64,000 nt of DNA, taken from positions 620,001 to 684,000 of the forward strand of contig NC_014762.1 of NCBI RefSeq assembly GCF_000183725.1. Reading direction: 5' to 3'. Of this stretch, positions 8,576-16,596 are shown piece by piece. The position numbers and the translations under genes are program-made. Position 1 is the stretch's first letter. Each line of letters opens with the position of its first letter. A model generated the notes under the pieces. That model searched no databases. It saw only the letters and a program-made list of their open reading frames with translations, and was not told the DNA's origin. The stretch is from Sulfuricurvum kujiense DSM 16994. GTDB lineage: Bacteria; Campylobacterota; Campylobacteria; Campylobacterales; Sulfurimonadaceae.

Positions 8576-10384
8576 ATGAATTTAAAATTACGTGCTCAGT
8601 TGATAATCGCATTCATTGTTATCGTAACTTCAGCGGCGTTAACCTTCTACCATATTTCGCAGGAAAGACGTTATATCAAAGAACGAACCGAACGTTCGTC
8701 TGAGAATATCAAATTGGCTTTTGATACTATTGTCGCAGATACCGAACAGCTCTACCGTTTTCGGACACGTGTGACCATGGAGACAGAAGGTGTCATGGAC
8801 GCGATGAAGAGACGTGACAGCGATGCACTGTATCGCGCCGTTCTCCCCCGTTACAATGCTTTGCACGAAGAGAATCATCATCTTATAATCATGCAATTTC
8901 ATGCTCCGGATGGGCGTTCCATTTTACGCGTCCATCTTAAAGAAAAATTCGGTGACGATATTGCCGCAAAGCGGCCGATGCTTCGTGAAATACACAGCGA
9001 ACATAAAATGGTTACCGGGTTTGAGGGGGGGCTCGGAGGAATCGCATTTCGGGTTATAATGCCTATTTTTGATCACGGGGAGTACATCGGTGCATTGGAA
9101 TACGGTGTAGACAGCGGTTATTTTGTAGATCGAATCAAGCATTTGACCGGATCAGACAGTATGGTTCTGATACATAAGGACTGGTTCGGTGCGGCGGATA
9201 AGAAAAAATATACTGATGGAATCGGTCAATATTATTTCAGCAATGTATTGAACGAACGCAAAGAATTAATCTCCCGTTATGCCTTTAAAAATCCCTCTTT
9301 GGAACCCCGTCATATTGATTTAGAGGGCAACTCTTATGAAATCAACCCCTTATTCTTAAAAGATGCAAAAAATCGAAATTTAGGGATGATCATTGCCATT
9401 GACGATGTGACGGGGGTCAGTCAGAATACAGCAGATACTATCATTGATTCTCTAACGGTCACTGCGATTATGCTGATTGTACTGTGGGGATTAATCGAAT
9501 ACACATTCGGAGGACTGATCAAAAAAGTAAATTTGCAGGAACGGTATATTAAAACGATTCTCGATTCCCAAAAAAATATAGTTGTGGTAACAGACGGCAA
9601 AGCACTCATCTTTGCGAATCAAGCTTTTTATGATTATTTCGGATATCACTCACTGGATAAATTTAGAGATGATCATTCCTGTATCTGCGATTTTTTTGAA
9701 TCGGGTGAATCGGATGAATATTTGCAGCCGAAAATTGACGGCCTGCTGTGGACCGATTATCTGATTCAATACGATATGAAAGAGCAGAAAGTCAAAATGA
9801 CCGTCGGAGAGAAGACCTCCATTTTCACCGTACACGCAAAGCGGATGGAATACGCGGGTGAAATACGCCATGTTGTTGTTTTCACCGATATTACAAAGCT
9901 CAACCAATTGGCGACGCAGGATGTTTTGACCCAAGTCGCCAACCGGTTTCAATTCGATAATGTATTGGAACATTCGATCAGCTTGGCTCAAAGATATGGA
10001 CGTACTTTATCGATTCTTTTGATCGACATTGATTTCTTTAAAGAGGTGAATGATACCTACGGCCATTTGATCGGTGATGACGTATTAAAAAAGTTAGCCC
10101 ACACGTTGAATGAGGGAATTCGTAAAAGCGATGTGATAGCCCGATGGGGAGGGGAAGAGTTTGTAATTTTGCTTCCGGATAGCGAGCTCTCTTCAGCGCT
10201 GAAGCTGGCAGAAACTCTTCGTGCCAAGGTGGCTGAAACCGATTTTGAACCCGTTGTTAAAATCACATGTTCGATCGGTGTTGCGCGGTGGAATGAGGGG
10301 GAGAACAGCGATCAGCTTTTAAAACGTGTCGATGAAAAATTATATACGGCGAAAGAGAACGGAAGAAACAGGGTCGTTAGTTGA
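8576..10384 (+). CDS. membrane diguanylate cyclase, Cache-PAS-GGDEF (tandem paralog)
   Basis: This 602-residue paralog of the preceding gene keeps every domain at the same position: membrane helix, periplasmic Cache sensor with LIIMQFHAPDGRSILRVH, second membrane helix, PAS and GGDEF. GGEEF is at 525-529 and the inhibitory site RKSD at 516-519, so it is predicted to be active. The GGDEF half is more alike between the two copies than the periplasmic sensor half, which suggests duplication followed by change of input signal. It ends 7 bases from the convergent kdpE-like gene. Confidence 0.9.
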   Translation: MNLKLRAQLIIAFIVIVTSAALTFYHISQERRYIKERTERSSENIKLAFDTIVADTEQLYRFRTRVTMETEGVMDAMKRRDSDALYRAVLPRYNALHEENHHLIIMQFHAPDGRSILRVHLKEKFGDDIAAKRPMLREIHSEHKMVTGFEGGLGGIAFRVIMPIFDHGEYIGALEYGVDSGYFVDRIKHLTGSDSMVLIHKDWFGAADKKKYTDGIGQYYFSNVLNERKELISRYAFKNPSLEPRHIDLEGNSYEINPLFLKDAKNRNLGMIIAIDDVTGVSQNTADTIIDSLTVTAIMLIVLWGLIEYTFGGLIKKVNLQERYIKTILDSQKNIVVVTDGKALIFANQAFYDYFGYHSLDKFRDDHSCICDFFESGESDEYLQPKIDGLLWTDYLIQYDMKEQKVKMTVGEKTSIFTVHAKRMEYAGEIRHVVVFTDITKLNQLATQDVLTQVANRFQFDNVLEHSISLAQRYGRTLSILLIDIDFFKEVNDTYGHLIGDDVLKKLAHTLNEGIRKSDVIARWGGEEFVILLPDSELSSALKLAETLRAKVAETDFEPVVKITCSIGVARWNEGENSDQLLKRVDEKLYTAKENGRNRVVS

Positions 10385-10391
10385 AAATTCA

Positions 10392-11075
10392 CTATCCGAC
10401 AAACCGATACCCAATTCCTGTTTCGGTCACAATCCGTTTCGGACGGGTGGAATCGGTTTCGATCTTTTGACGGAGCTGATTGATAAAAACGCGTAGATAA
10501 TGGGTTTCGTTTTGATACCCGATTCCCCAAATCTCTTTGAGAAGCCATGCGTGGGTGAGAACCTTGCCGCTGTTTTGCATCAGGATTTTGAGGAGGTCAA
10601 ACTCTTTGGGGGTGAGTTTTAACTCTTCATTATTCAACATCACTGTGTGCGAAGCAATATCCAACGAGAGATTACCGCTTATCAAACCGGAAGTATTATC
10701 TCCCATGCTGATACCGCGACGACGGAGGGAAGCTTTGATACGAGCTAGTAGCTCACCTGTCCCAAAGGGTTTGGTGAGATAATCATCACATCCCCCCTCC
10801 AGTGCTGCTATTTTTTCAGCCTCACCGGAGCGGGCAGAAAGGACGATTACGGGGGATTGGCTCCATTCACGAAATTGTGAGAGAAACTCTTTCCCATCCA
10901 TGTCGGGTAATCCAAGATCAAGCAATACTAATGCGGGGGCTTCGATCGCGGCGCGGTTTAATCCCTCTTTTCCCGTTGCAATTGTTACCGGGTGATACCC
11001 TGCCGCATCCAGTGCGACTTCGAGCAGTTTACGAATGGCACTGTCATCGTCGATGATTAAAATGGTCTCTTTCAT
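10392..11075 (-). CDS. kdpE: KdpE-like OmpR-family response regulator
   Basis: The 227-residue regulator has an N-terminal receiver with the acidic pair D10/D11, phosphoacceptor D53 (LVLLDLGLPD) and the conserved Lys in LTKPF. A C-terminal winged helix follows, with the KdpE-like features LTPKEFDLLKIL and THYLRVFINQLRQKIE. KdpE normally activates high-affinity K+ uptake genes. Its ATG overlaps the stop of the kinase gene upstream (ATGA), so kinase and regulator are translationally coupled. No kdpFABC genes are in the window; the linked transporter is Kup. Confidence 0.88.
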   Translation of the reverse strand: MKETILIIDDDSAIRKLLEVALDAAGYHPVTIATGKEGLNRAAIEAPALVLLDLGLPDMDGKEFLSQFREWSQSPVIVLSARSGEAEKIAALEGGCDDYLTKPFGTGELLARIKASLRRRGISMGDNTSGLISGNLSLDIASHTVMLNNEELKLTPKEFDLLKILMQNSGKVLTHAWLLKEIWGIGYQNETHYLRVFINQLRQKIETDSTRPKRIVTETGIGYRFVG

Positions 11076-12061
11076 CCCTCACCCCTATACGGAAGTCTCA
11101 TCGTTGCGCAAAATTGTACGCCATCGCTCATTGTTTCCACATTTCCATCGTGCATTTGAGCGATTCGGTATGCCACATACAACCCCAATCCGATCCCCTC
11201 TTTTCCTTGGACATTGCTCAACCGCGAAAAAGCTTTCCACGCCATTGAAGCTTCATGAACGGGGGGAATAGAACCTGTATTGCAGATTCGAATCTTAATC
11301 CCTATCGGCTCATTTTCTACTGTTACATTGACTGCATCCCCGTATTTAAAAGCATTTTCAAGCAGATTAAAGAGTGCCTGTTCGATCAAAACAGCGTCAC
11401 CTTGAACTGAGCCAATAGTATCCTTTATTGTTAGCGTTGCCGGGAACGTATGCTCTGTTTTTGATAATGTACTTCCCAAAAGTTCAGGGATATCGCACTC
11501 TTGGATTTTGAGTTTTAACATACCGCTTTGGAGCCGTGCGGTATCGAGAAGATTATCGATCAGCCGCCGCATCCTAAAAGCACCGTTGTCAATCGTATGA
11601 TAAAGCTCTTTTTTTTGCTCACTGTTTAGATCCAGTTCTTCAGTAAGTAACCCCGATGATGCCCCCATAATCGCTGAAAGAGGTGTACGCAATTCGTGGG
11701 AGAGGGAGCCTAAAAGTGTCTCTTGGAGCCGTTCGGATGTCTCTAACTCTTTGGCAACGGCTGCTCGCGCACTCAACCATGATACGATCTGTCCGACGAC
11801 AATCATAATCACAAAACTAAAGAGATAGCGCAAATCATGGACGGTGAAGGTAAAGGTTGGCGGGATAAAAAAGAAATTAAAAGATAGCACCGAACCCAAA
11901 GAGACAATCAGCGTATCTCTGCGTCCTAAACGCATCGCAGCATAGAGAATCGGAATGAGATGGATCATACCTATGTTGACTAACTCCAGCTCTTGACTAA
12001 AGAGTTTGGAGATCAGCGCAAGAGCAATCAAGAGCAAAAAGGGCGGGATAATCGGGTGCAT
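11072..12061 (-). CDS. kdpD: short KdpD-like sensor histidine kinase lacking the KdpD/Usp N-terminal half
   Basis: From the ATG at 12061 the protein has 329 residues, about a third of full-length KdpD. It contains four closely packed membrane helices (DUF4118-like, residues 5-95, including FNFFFIPPTFTFTVHDLRYL), a HisKA domain with the phosphorylated His122 (SHELRTPLSA), and an HATPase domain with GIGLGLYVAYRIA. The cytoplasmic KdpD and Usp domains, which respond to K+ and other cues, are absent. An upstream in-frame extension exists, but it would overlap the end of kup and lacks a start of its own, so the start at MHPIIPP is preferred. The KdpE-like partner follows directly. Confidence 0.85.
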   Translation of the reverse strand: MHPIIPPFLLLIALALISKLFSQELELVNIGMIHLIPILYAAMRLGRRDTLIVSLGSVLSFNFFFIPPTFTFTVHDLRYLFSFVIMIVVGQIVSWLSARAAVAKELETSERLQETLLGSLSHELRTPLSAIMGASSGLLTEELDLNSEQKKELYHTIDNGAFRMRRLIDNLLDTARLQSGMLKLKIQECDIPELLGSTLSKTEHTFPATLTIKDTIGSVQGDAVLIEQALFNLLENAFKYGDAVNVTVENEPIGIKIRICNTGSIPPVHEASMAWKAFSRLSNVQGKEGIGLGLYVAYRIAQMHDGNVETMSDGVQFCATMRLPYRGEG

Positions 12062-12083
12062 GGCTACATTATACCATCCAATG

Positions 12084-13904
12084 TTAAATCTCCGCCCGAC
12101 GGGCAACACCGATGAGTTTTTCATGCGGGAAATGGTAAAAGCTGACAAAATTTGGGGAGATATCTTTGATCAAAGCAAAAATTTTCCATACTAAGCTATC
12201 GGAGACAATCTCCTCATCCCCGTAAAAAATTGTCCGCTCATCGATATTTCGTTCACGTAAAATCTTTTCTACGTTTAGGGTTTCCATATATCCCGATCGG
12301 ATGCTGAGGAGATCCAGCCCTTCTCCAAGTGGTGAAAGTTCACTCGTAACCCCATGTGGTTCATACGAGGGGTGGACGGTCACGATGATATTGCGCTCAT
12401 AGATGATCCCGTTTTGGAACATGGTTTTGGAGATATAAGCGGGTATTGCATCCGCATTGCGGGCAAAGAAAAGTGCCGTACCCTCGACATGGAATCCTAG
12501 CGCATAACGTTTGAGATATTCGCTCAAAAATAGCTCTTTGTCGATTGGGATAAACGATGCATAGAGCCGCTTTTGCCCTTGGGTGTAGAGGATTACAATA
12601 AACAAAGGAACGGAAGCGATAATGAGAGACCAATATCCGCCATGAGGAATTTTGAGCCAGCAAGAGATGAAGAATATCAAACTTGTGAGTCCTGCGATGA
12701 TAGAAACTGCCATTTTAAGGTATTGATGTTTATACATGAAAATCATGCTCATCAATATCCCCGTGATACTCATCGCCCCCGCAACCGAGAGACCGTATGC
12801 CGCCGCCAGTTTCCCCGATTCACCGAAGATAAAGAGCATCGCGACGACACAGATAAACAAAAACCAGTTGATAGAGCCGACATAGATTTGACTGCGCAGT
12901 TCATTGGAGGTATAACTTACATTGAAGTGAGGGAAAATACGGGTGGTCATCGCCTGATAAAGGACAGAAAAAATCCCGCTGATCATCGCCTGAGAAGCGA
13001 TAATCGTCGCTACGACTGTTAATAGCAACATCGGAACATACAAATCAGGGACGAGGGCATGATAGAGCTCAAAAAACGGACTTTTAGCTGCTTCGGGATG
13101 AGAGAGCAAAAATGCCCCTTGCCCGTAATACGACATGAGCAATGCTATCGAGGCAAACAGCCACCCTTTGAGGATCGGAAGACGACCTAAATGCCCCATA
13201 TCGGCGTATAACGCTTCACCCCCCGTTGCACAAAGCAATACATCAGCTAAAATGATGAATGCGATGTAAGGGTGTTGATAGATAAACTCAATCGCGTAGA
13301 GCGGTGAAATCGCCTTTAGCACTTCGGGTGATTGAAGGAGATAATATCCTCCCCCAAATGCAAGAGCGAAAAACCACACGACCATAATCGGACCGAAAGC
13401 ACTGGCGACCTTTTCAACCCCTTTTTTCTGAACAGCAAAGAGGGCAAACGCGATCCCTGCCGCGATAACGAGTAAGGTTAGTTTCGGCGTATCCTCATAT
13501 CCGGGGATCAGTGCGATCCCCTCCACGGAACTCAGAATACTAATGGCGGGGGTGATAACCCCATCCCCAATCATCAGTGATATACCGACAAAGCCAAATG
13601 CCCCTACCAAGGCGGTGATACGTGCCCCTTTAAGATATGGGAGCAACAGTTGCACCAACACAACCGTCCCCCCTTCACCCCGTTTGGAGAGGCTGGTCGC
13701 TAACCATGCGTATTGGACGGTTACCAACATCAGCATCGTCCAAAAGACCATTGATAAGATTTGAAAGATGGTCTCAGTTGTCGGTTGAACCAACAGTAAA
13801 ATGACGGCAAAGGTATAAATGGGGCTGGTTCCGATGTCTCCATAGACAACTCCCAGTGATTTGATCACCATCATCTCATTTTTGATGCGTTCACGTAACG
13901 TCAT
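12084..13904 (-). CDS. kup: Kup-type low-affinity potassium uptake protein
   Basis: The 606-residue membrane protein shows the Kup (KUP/HAK/KT) opening LGVVYGDIGTSPIYTF and GDGVITPAISILSSVEGI, then about twelve membrane helices and a soluble C-terminal domain, as in the family (about 620 residues in E. coli). It imports K+ with protons at the inner membrane. The gene is first in a three-gene operon with the short KdpD-like kinase and KdpE. Its leader holds a perfect 9-base inverted repeat whose proximal arm contains the AAAGGG ribosome site, suggesting control at initiation. Confidence 0.93.
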   Translation of the reverse strand: MTLRERIKNEMMVIKSLGVVYGDIGTSPIYTFAVILLLVQPTTETIFQILSMVFWTMLMLVTVQYAWLATSLSKRGEGGTVVLVQLLLPYLKGARITALVGAFGFVGISLMIGDGVITPAISILSSVEGIALIPGYEDTPKLTLLVIAAGIAFALFAVQKKGVEKVASAFGPIMVVWFFALAFGGGYYLLQSPEVLKAISPLYAIEFIYQHPYIAFIILADVLLCATGGEALYADMGHLGRLPILKGWLFASIALLMSYYGQGAFLLSHPEAAKSPFFELYHALVPDLYVPMLLLTVVATIIASQAMISGIFSVLYQAMTTRIFPHFNVSYTSNELRSQIYVGSINWFLFICVVAMLFIFGESGKLAAAYGLSVAGAMSITGILMSMIFMYKHQYLKMAVSIIAGLTSLIFFISCWLKIPHGGYWSLIIASVPLFIVILYTQGQKRLYASFIPIDKELFLSEYLKRYALGFHVEGTALFFARNADAIPAYISKTMFQNGIIYERNIIVTVHPSYEPHGVTSELSPLGEGLDLLSIRSGYMETLNVEKILRERNIDERTIFYGDEEIVSDSLVWKIFALIKDISPNFVSFYHFPHEKLIGVARRAEI

Positions 13905-13909
13905 AACGT

Positions 13910-13933
13910 CCCTTTAAAGTAGGATTTAAAGGG
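13910..13933 (-). promoter_or_regulatory. inverted repeat in the kup leader covering the ribosome-binding site
   Basis: CCCTTTAAA (13910-13918) and TTTAAAGGG (13925-13933) are perfect complements separated by six bases. Read on the minus strand the arm nearer the gene is TTTAAAGGG, and its GGG lies five bases before the ATG, so base pairing would hide the Shine-Dalgarno sequence. A -10-like TATAAT lies at 13936-13941 on the same strand. If it is used, transcription would begin inside the far arm, and the repeat would then act as a DNA operator rather than an RNA hairpin. Confidence 0.5.
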
Positions 13934-13935
13934 GT

Positions 13936-13941
13936 ATTATA
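13936..13941 (-). promoter_or_regulatory. putative -10 element of kup
   Basis: Read on the minus strand this is TATAAT, 32 bases before the kup ATG. No clear -35 is seen, which is usual for sigma-70 promoters in Campylobacterota. It is the best promoter candidate in the 107-base gap before pgpA. Confidence 0.4.
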
Positions 13942-14011
13942 GGTGCTATAGTATCAGTGAAGTCTCAGGATGTATGCGAGATGTATCAAGAAAGTATAAA
14001 GAGCGGTGGCT

Positions 14012-14518
14012 TTAGCCGATCAATCCGCTTTTGAGAATGATTTGCCATACGAGTGCGGAAGATATCCCGGCGGCAAAACCGGCGATAATATCATCACCCA
14101 TTACCCCGATTCCCCCTTTTGCTTCGCGATCGATCCGACCGATGATCGAGGGCTTTTTAATATCATAAATTCTAAAAAATATAAAGCTCAGAGCGATTTG
14201 TAGGGCGATACCGTTTTCCCAGTGCATCAGCGTCGCCATATCAAATCCGATTCCCGGTGCAATGGAGAGGGCAAACCACATCCCTACCAGCTCGTCGATA
14301 ACGATGCGGCTGTCATCATGCTCATTGGAAGTACTTTCGTGTTTATCGATACTTTTAATCGCGATCAATGTAATCAGAATCGTCGCCAGAAACAGAGTCT
14401 GCGGCCCGAAATAGAGGAGTATCGCGATTCCCAGCGGAAGTGATGCGATGGTCCCCATGGTTCCCGGTGCTTTAGGAAAAAGGCCGCTGTAGCCTACGGT
14501 AAGAAAAAACCAATTCAA
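14012..14518 (-). CDS. pgpA: phosphatidylglycerophosphatase A
   Basis: The 168-residue protein has the PgpA signature GLFPKAPGTMGTIASLPL near the N-terminus and the acidic motif DDSRIVIDELVGM. A second conserved block around GGIGVMGDDIIAGFAAG follows, and there are several membrane helices. PgpA removes the phosphate from phosphatidylglycerophosphate to give phosphatidylglycerol at the inner membrane. It lies 10 bases after sat on the same strand and is probably the last gene of the ispDF-regulator-sat-pgpA transcript. Confidence 0.9.
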   Translation of the reverse strand: MNWFFLTVGYSGLFPKAPGTMGTIASLPLGIAILLYFGPQTLFLATILITLIAIKSIDKHESTSNEHDDSRIVIDELVGMWFALSIAPGIGFDMATLMHWENGIALQIALSFIFFRIYDIKKPSIIGRIDREAKGGIGVMGDDIIAGFAAGISSALVWQIILKSGLIG

Positions 14519-14528
14519 TTTTTGTCCC

Positions 14529-15719
14529 TTACGTTAATGATGTTGTTTGGTATAGGCGCATTAGTGCGACGTAAAAATCTTTTTCCGTATGCTCTTCAAG
14601 CAGGCCGTTAACGGGCATAATGTCATAGTAGAGTTTAGAGAGATTTTTAAATCGGTTGGGATAGAGCGAAGCCACGATCATCGCCGATATCTCTTTGCGT
14701 ACTAAAACGGCCGGAGGGAGGAGCCCCTGACGCATCAGTTCCAAAATGGATTCAGAGTGATATGAGATGTGGTGGTGATGTCCGTGCGGGCAGGTTTGAA
14801 TACTTACGAGTGTTTTACATTGATTGCAGTAGACATATTCGCTGGAAATCCCTACTTCGATATCAATACCGATGAGACGGTCTAAAATCGATTTATTGGC
14901 ATTATGATCGTAATACATCCCGATTCCGGCATGGTTTTGCCCGATCATAAGGCGATCGCATCCGTAGTTTTTAGCCACAATCGCATCGAGGATAACTTCG
15001 TTGCTTCCGGCAAATATGTAACTGCTCTCTAACGGTACGATAACGACGCGGTTATGCGGAAGATAGTTATCGATGAAAAATTTTAATGTCTCATAACGCA
15101 ATTCGTATTTCAAATCGGCATTATTGTAGGGTTTGAGGAGAAAAATAACGATGAGATCGGTGCGTTCCAAACTTTGGCGGATGAGACGTTCATGGGCACG
15201 GTGAAGCGGATTGGCAGCCATAAACAATGCGGTCGTGTGCTGCGCACCGATTTGCTCTTTTGCCTGTGCGAGCATTTCCTGAATCGATTGAACGGAGGTA
15301 AGATCGATAGAATAGTCGCCGCAGATAGCGTATTTTCCTAATCGTTTATGGGTAGCACTGACGCCGGGGTGTGAAAGATCTTCGGTGCCGTATATCTGGT
15401 GCAGCCGTTCACGCGGATCGATGGGATATACTTCATCGACGCATAGCTCTCCTACAATGACGTTATCACAGATCAGATCAAGTATCTCACCTTTAACTGC
15501 CGTCGTAAGAATGGTTTCGTTCACTTTTCCGCTGGGGGAGAGAATCAGGGGAAAGGGAAATGTTTTGCCCATAAACATTCCGCTGCTTAAAACCTCTTTG
15601 CTCTGCTTTTCGTTCATGAGCGCCGTTACGGGGCTGAGCATGCCGGATTTGAGTAAGGTGAGGGCTGAAACAGCCTCTTGGTCAATGTAGAGGGCTCTAT
15701 TTTTTCTTGACGATGCCAT
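14529..15719 (-). CDS. sat: ATP sulfurylase (sulfate adenylyltransferase)
   Basis: The 396-residue protein is a Sat-type homomeric ATP sulfurylase. ANPLHRAHERLIR carries the HxxH nucleotide-binding motif, a DYSIDLTSV segment lies before it, and the C-terminal part has a CNQCKTLVSIQTC-PHGHHHH metal-binding region followed by ISAMIV. It interconverts sulfate plus ATP with APS plus pyrophosphate, serving either sulfate assimilation or, in reverse, energy conservation from sulfite via APS. No aprAB or cys genes lie in the window, so the direction cannot be judged. Its start overlaps the 3' end of the regulator gene upstream by 23 bases. Confidence 0.9.
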   Translation of the reverse strand: MASSRKNRALYIDQEAVSALTLLKSGMLSPVTALMNEKQSKEVLSSGMFMGKTFPFPLILSPSGKVNETILTTAVKGEILDLICDNVIVGELCVDEVYPIDPRERLHQIYGTEDLSHPGVSATHKRLGKYAICGDYSIDLTSVQSIQEMLAQAKEQIGAQHTTALFMAANPLHRAHERLIRQSLERTDLIVIFLLKPYNNADLKYELRYETLKFFIDNYLPHNRVVIVPLESSYIFAGSNEVILDAIVAKNYGCDRLMIGQNHAGIGMYYDHNANKSILDRLIGIDIEVGISSEYVYCNQCKTLVSIQTCPHGHHHHISYHSESILELMRQGLLPPAVLVRKEISAMIVASLYPNRFKNLSKLYYDIMPVNGLLEEHTEKDFYVALMRLYQTTSLT

Positions 15720-16596
15720 ATTTCTTTCTCTTTTCCCATAAACTTTTGCGTGAAATACCGAGTTTTTTGGAGAGTTCCGTATCCGGAAAACGGTTTTGGA
15801 AATGGATCATGATATATTTGACATACTCTTCAATCGGGAGAATCTCTCCTTGGTCGAAGAGGTGGCTTTCACTTTCGATTTCGATCACTTTAAAAGGGAG
15901 ATTATCGATCGGATCGGTACTGGCGACGATGCATTTTTTTCCGCTAATCAATTCATAAAACGGTTTATGCTCGGACTTTTTGAGATTTTGGAAATCGGTG
16001 ATAAAAAGGATGGCATCATCGTTTTGTGCCGCAATGTCACTGAACGCTTTAACCGAAGAGAGGGAGATAAACTGAAGCGTTTTGTCGTGATGGGCCGCAT
16101 AGCGGAAGGCAAAAGCATCGGCGTATTTTTGATACCCGCTGCAAATAAAGAGAGGGAGTTCGACTTTGTCCAGATCCTCATCCATATTGATTGAATTAAA
16201 AGTATGCGAGAGATAGCGTTCATACGTTTGATTTTGGCGGCGTAGACGTTCATGATTCTGAAAATGTTGGATTTTACGGATCAGCTCTTCAATCATAAAC
16301 GGTTTGAGGATGTAATCTTTGGCACCGGCAGCGAGCGGCTTTGATACGGTATCGTTACTGACGTAGCTCACCATCAAAATGACGACGGCATTTTTATACG
16401 CCTCTATGACGGGGTAGATGTCTTGACCGCTGATGTTTGTTGAGAGGAGGACGACATCGTACGGTGTTCCGCGAAGCCCCTCTTTGGTAGAACTGGAAAT
16501 ATCACAGTTATGGCTTAGATCACTAAGCTTGGAAGCGATACTTTGCGCTAAATAAATTTCATTTTCGATAATGAGTATGTTCATCCGTTTTTCCAA
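15697..16596 (-). CDS. degenerate NtrC-like regulator: receiver without phosphoacceptor, vestigial AAA+ region, Fis-type HTH
   Basis: The 299-residue protein opens like a receiver (ILIIENE) and keeps the LKPF lysine, but the phosphoacceptor position is Ser52 (VVLLSTN) instead of Asp, and the acidic pocket is Glu11-Asn12-Glu13. Residues of about 145-245 resemble a shortened NtrC ATPase domain, with LPLFICSGYQKYADA where the Walker A motif should be and DDAILFITDF where Walker B is expected. Neither GxxGxGK nor GAFTGA is present. The C-terminus is a clear Fis-type helix-turn-helix (LSKKLGISRKSLWEKRKKYGI). It may therefore bind DNA without phosphorylation and without activating sigma-54. It lies between ispDF and sat with overlaps at both ends. 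Confidence 0.75.
   Translation of the reverse strand: MEKRMNILIIENEIYLAQSIASKLSDLSHNCDISSSTKEGLRGTPYDVVLLSTNISGQDIYPVIEAYKNAVVILMVSYVSNDTVSKPLAAGAKDYILKPFMIEELIRKIQHFQNHERLRRQNQTYERYLSHTFNSINMDEDLDKVELPLFICSGYQKYADAFAFRYAAHHDKTLQFISLSSVKAFSDIAAQNDDAILFITDFQNLKKSEHKPFYELISGKKCIVASTDPIDNLPFKVIEIESESHLFDQGEILPIEEYVKYIMIHFQNRFPDTELSKKLGISRKSLWEKRKKYGIVKKK

Noticed and set aside
12573-13022. 149-codon open frame on the plus strand
   Set aside because: It lies antisense to kup and shows no domain or ribosome site.
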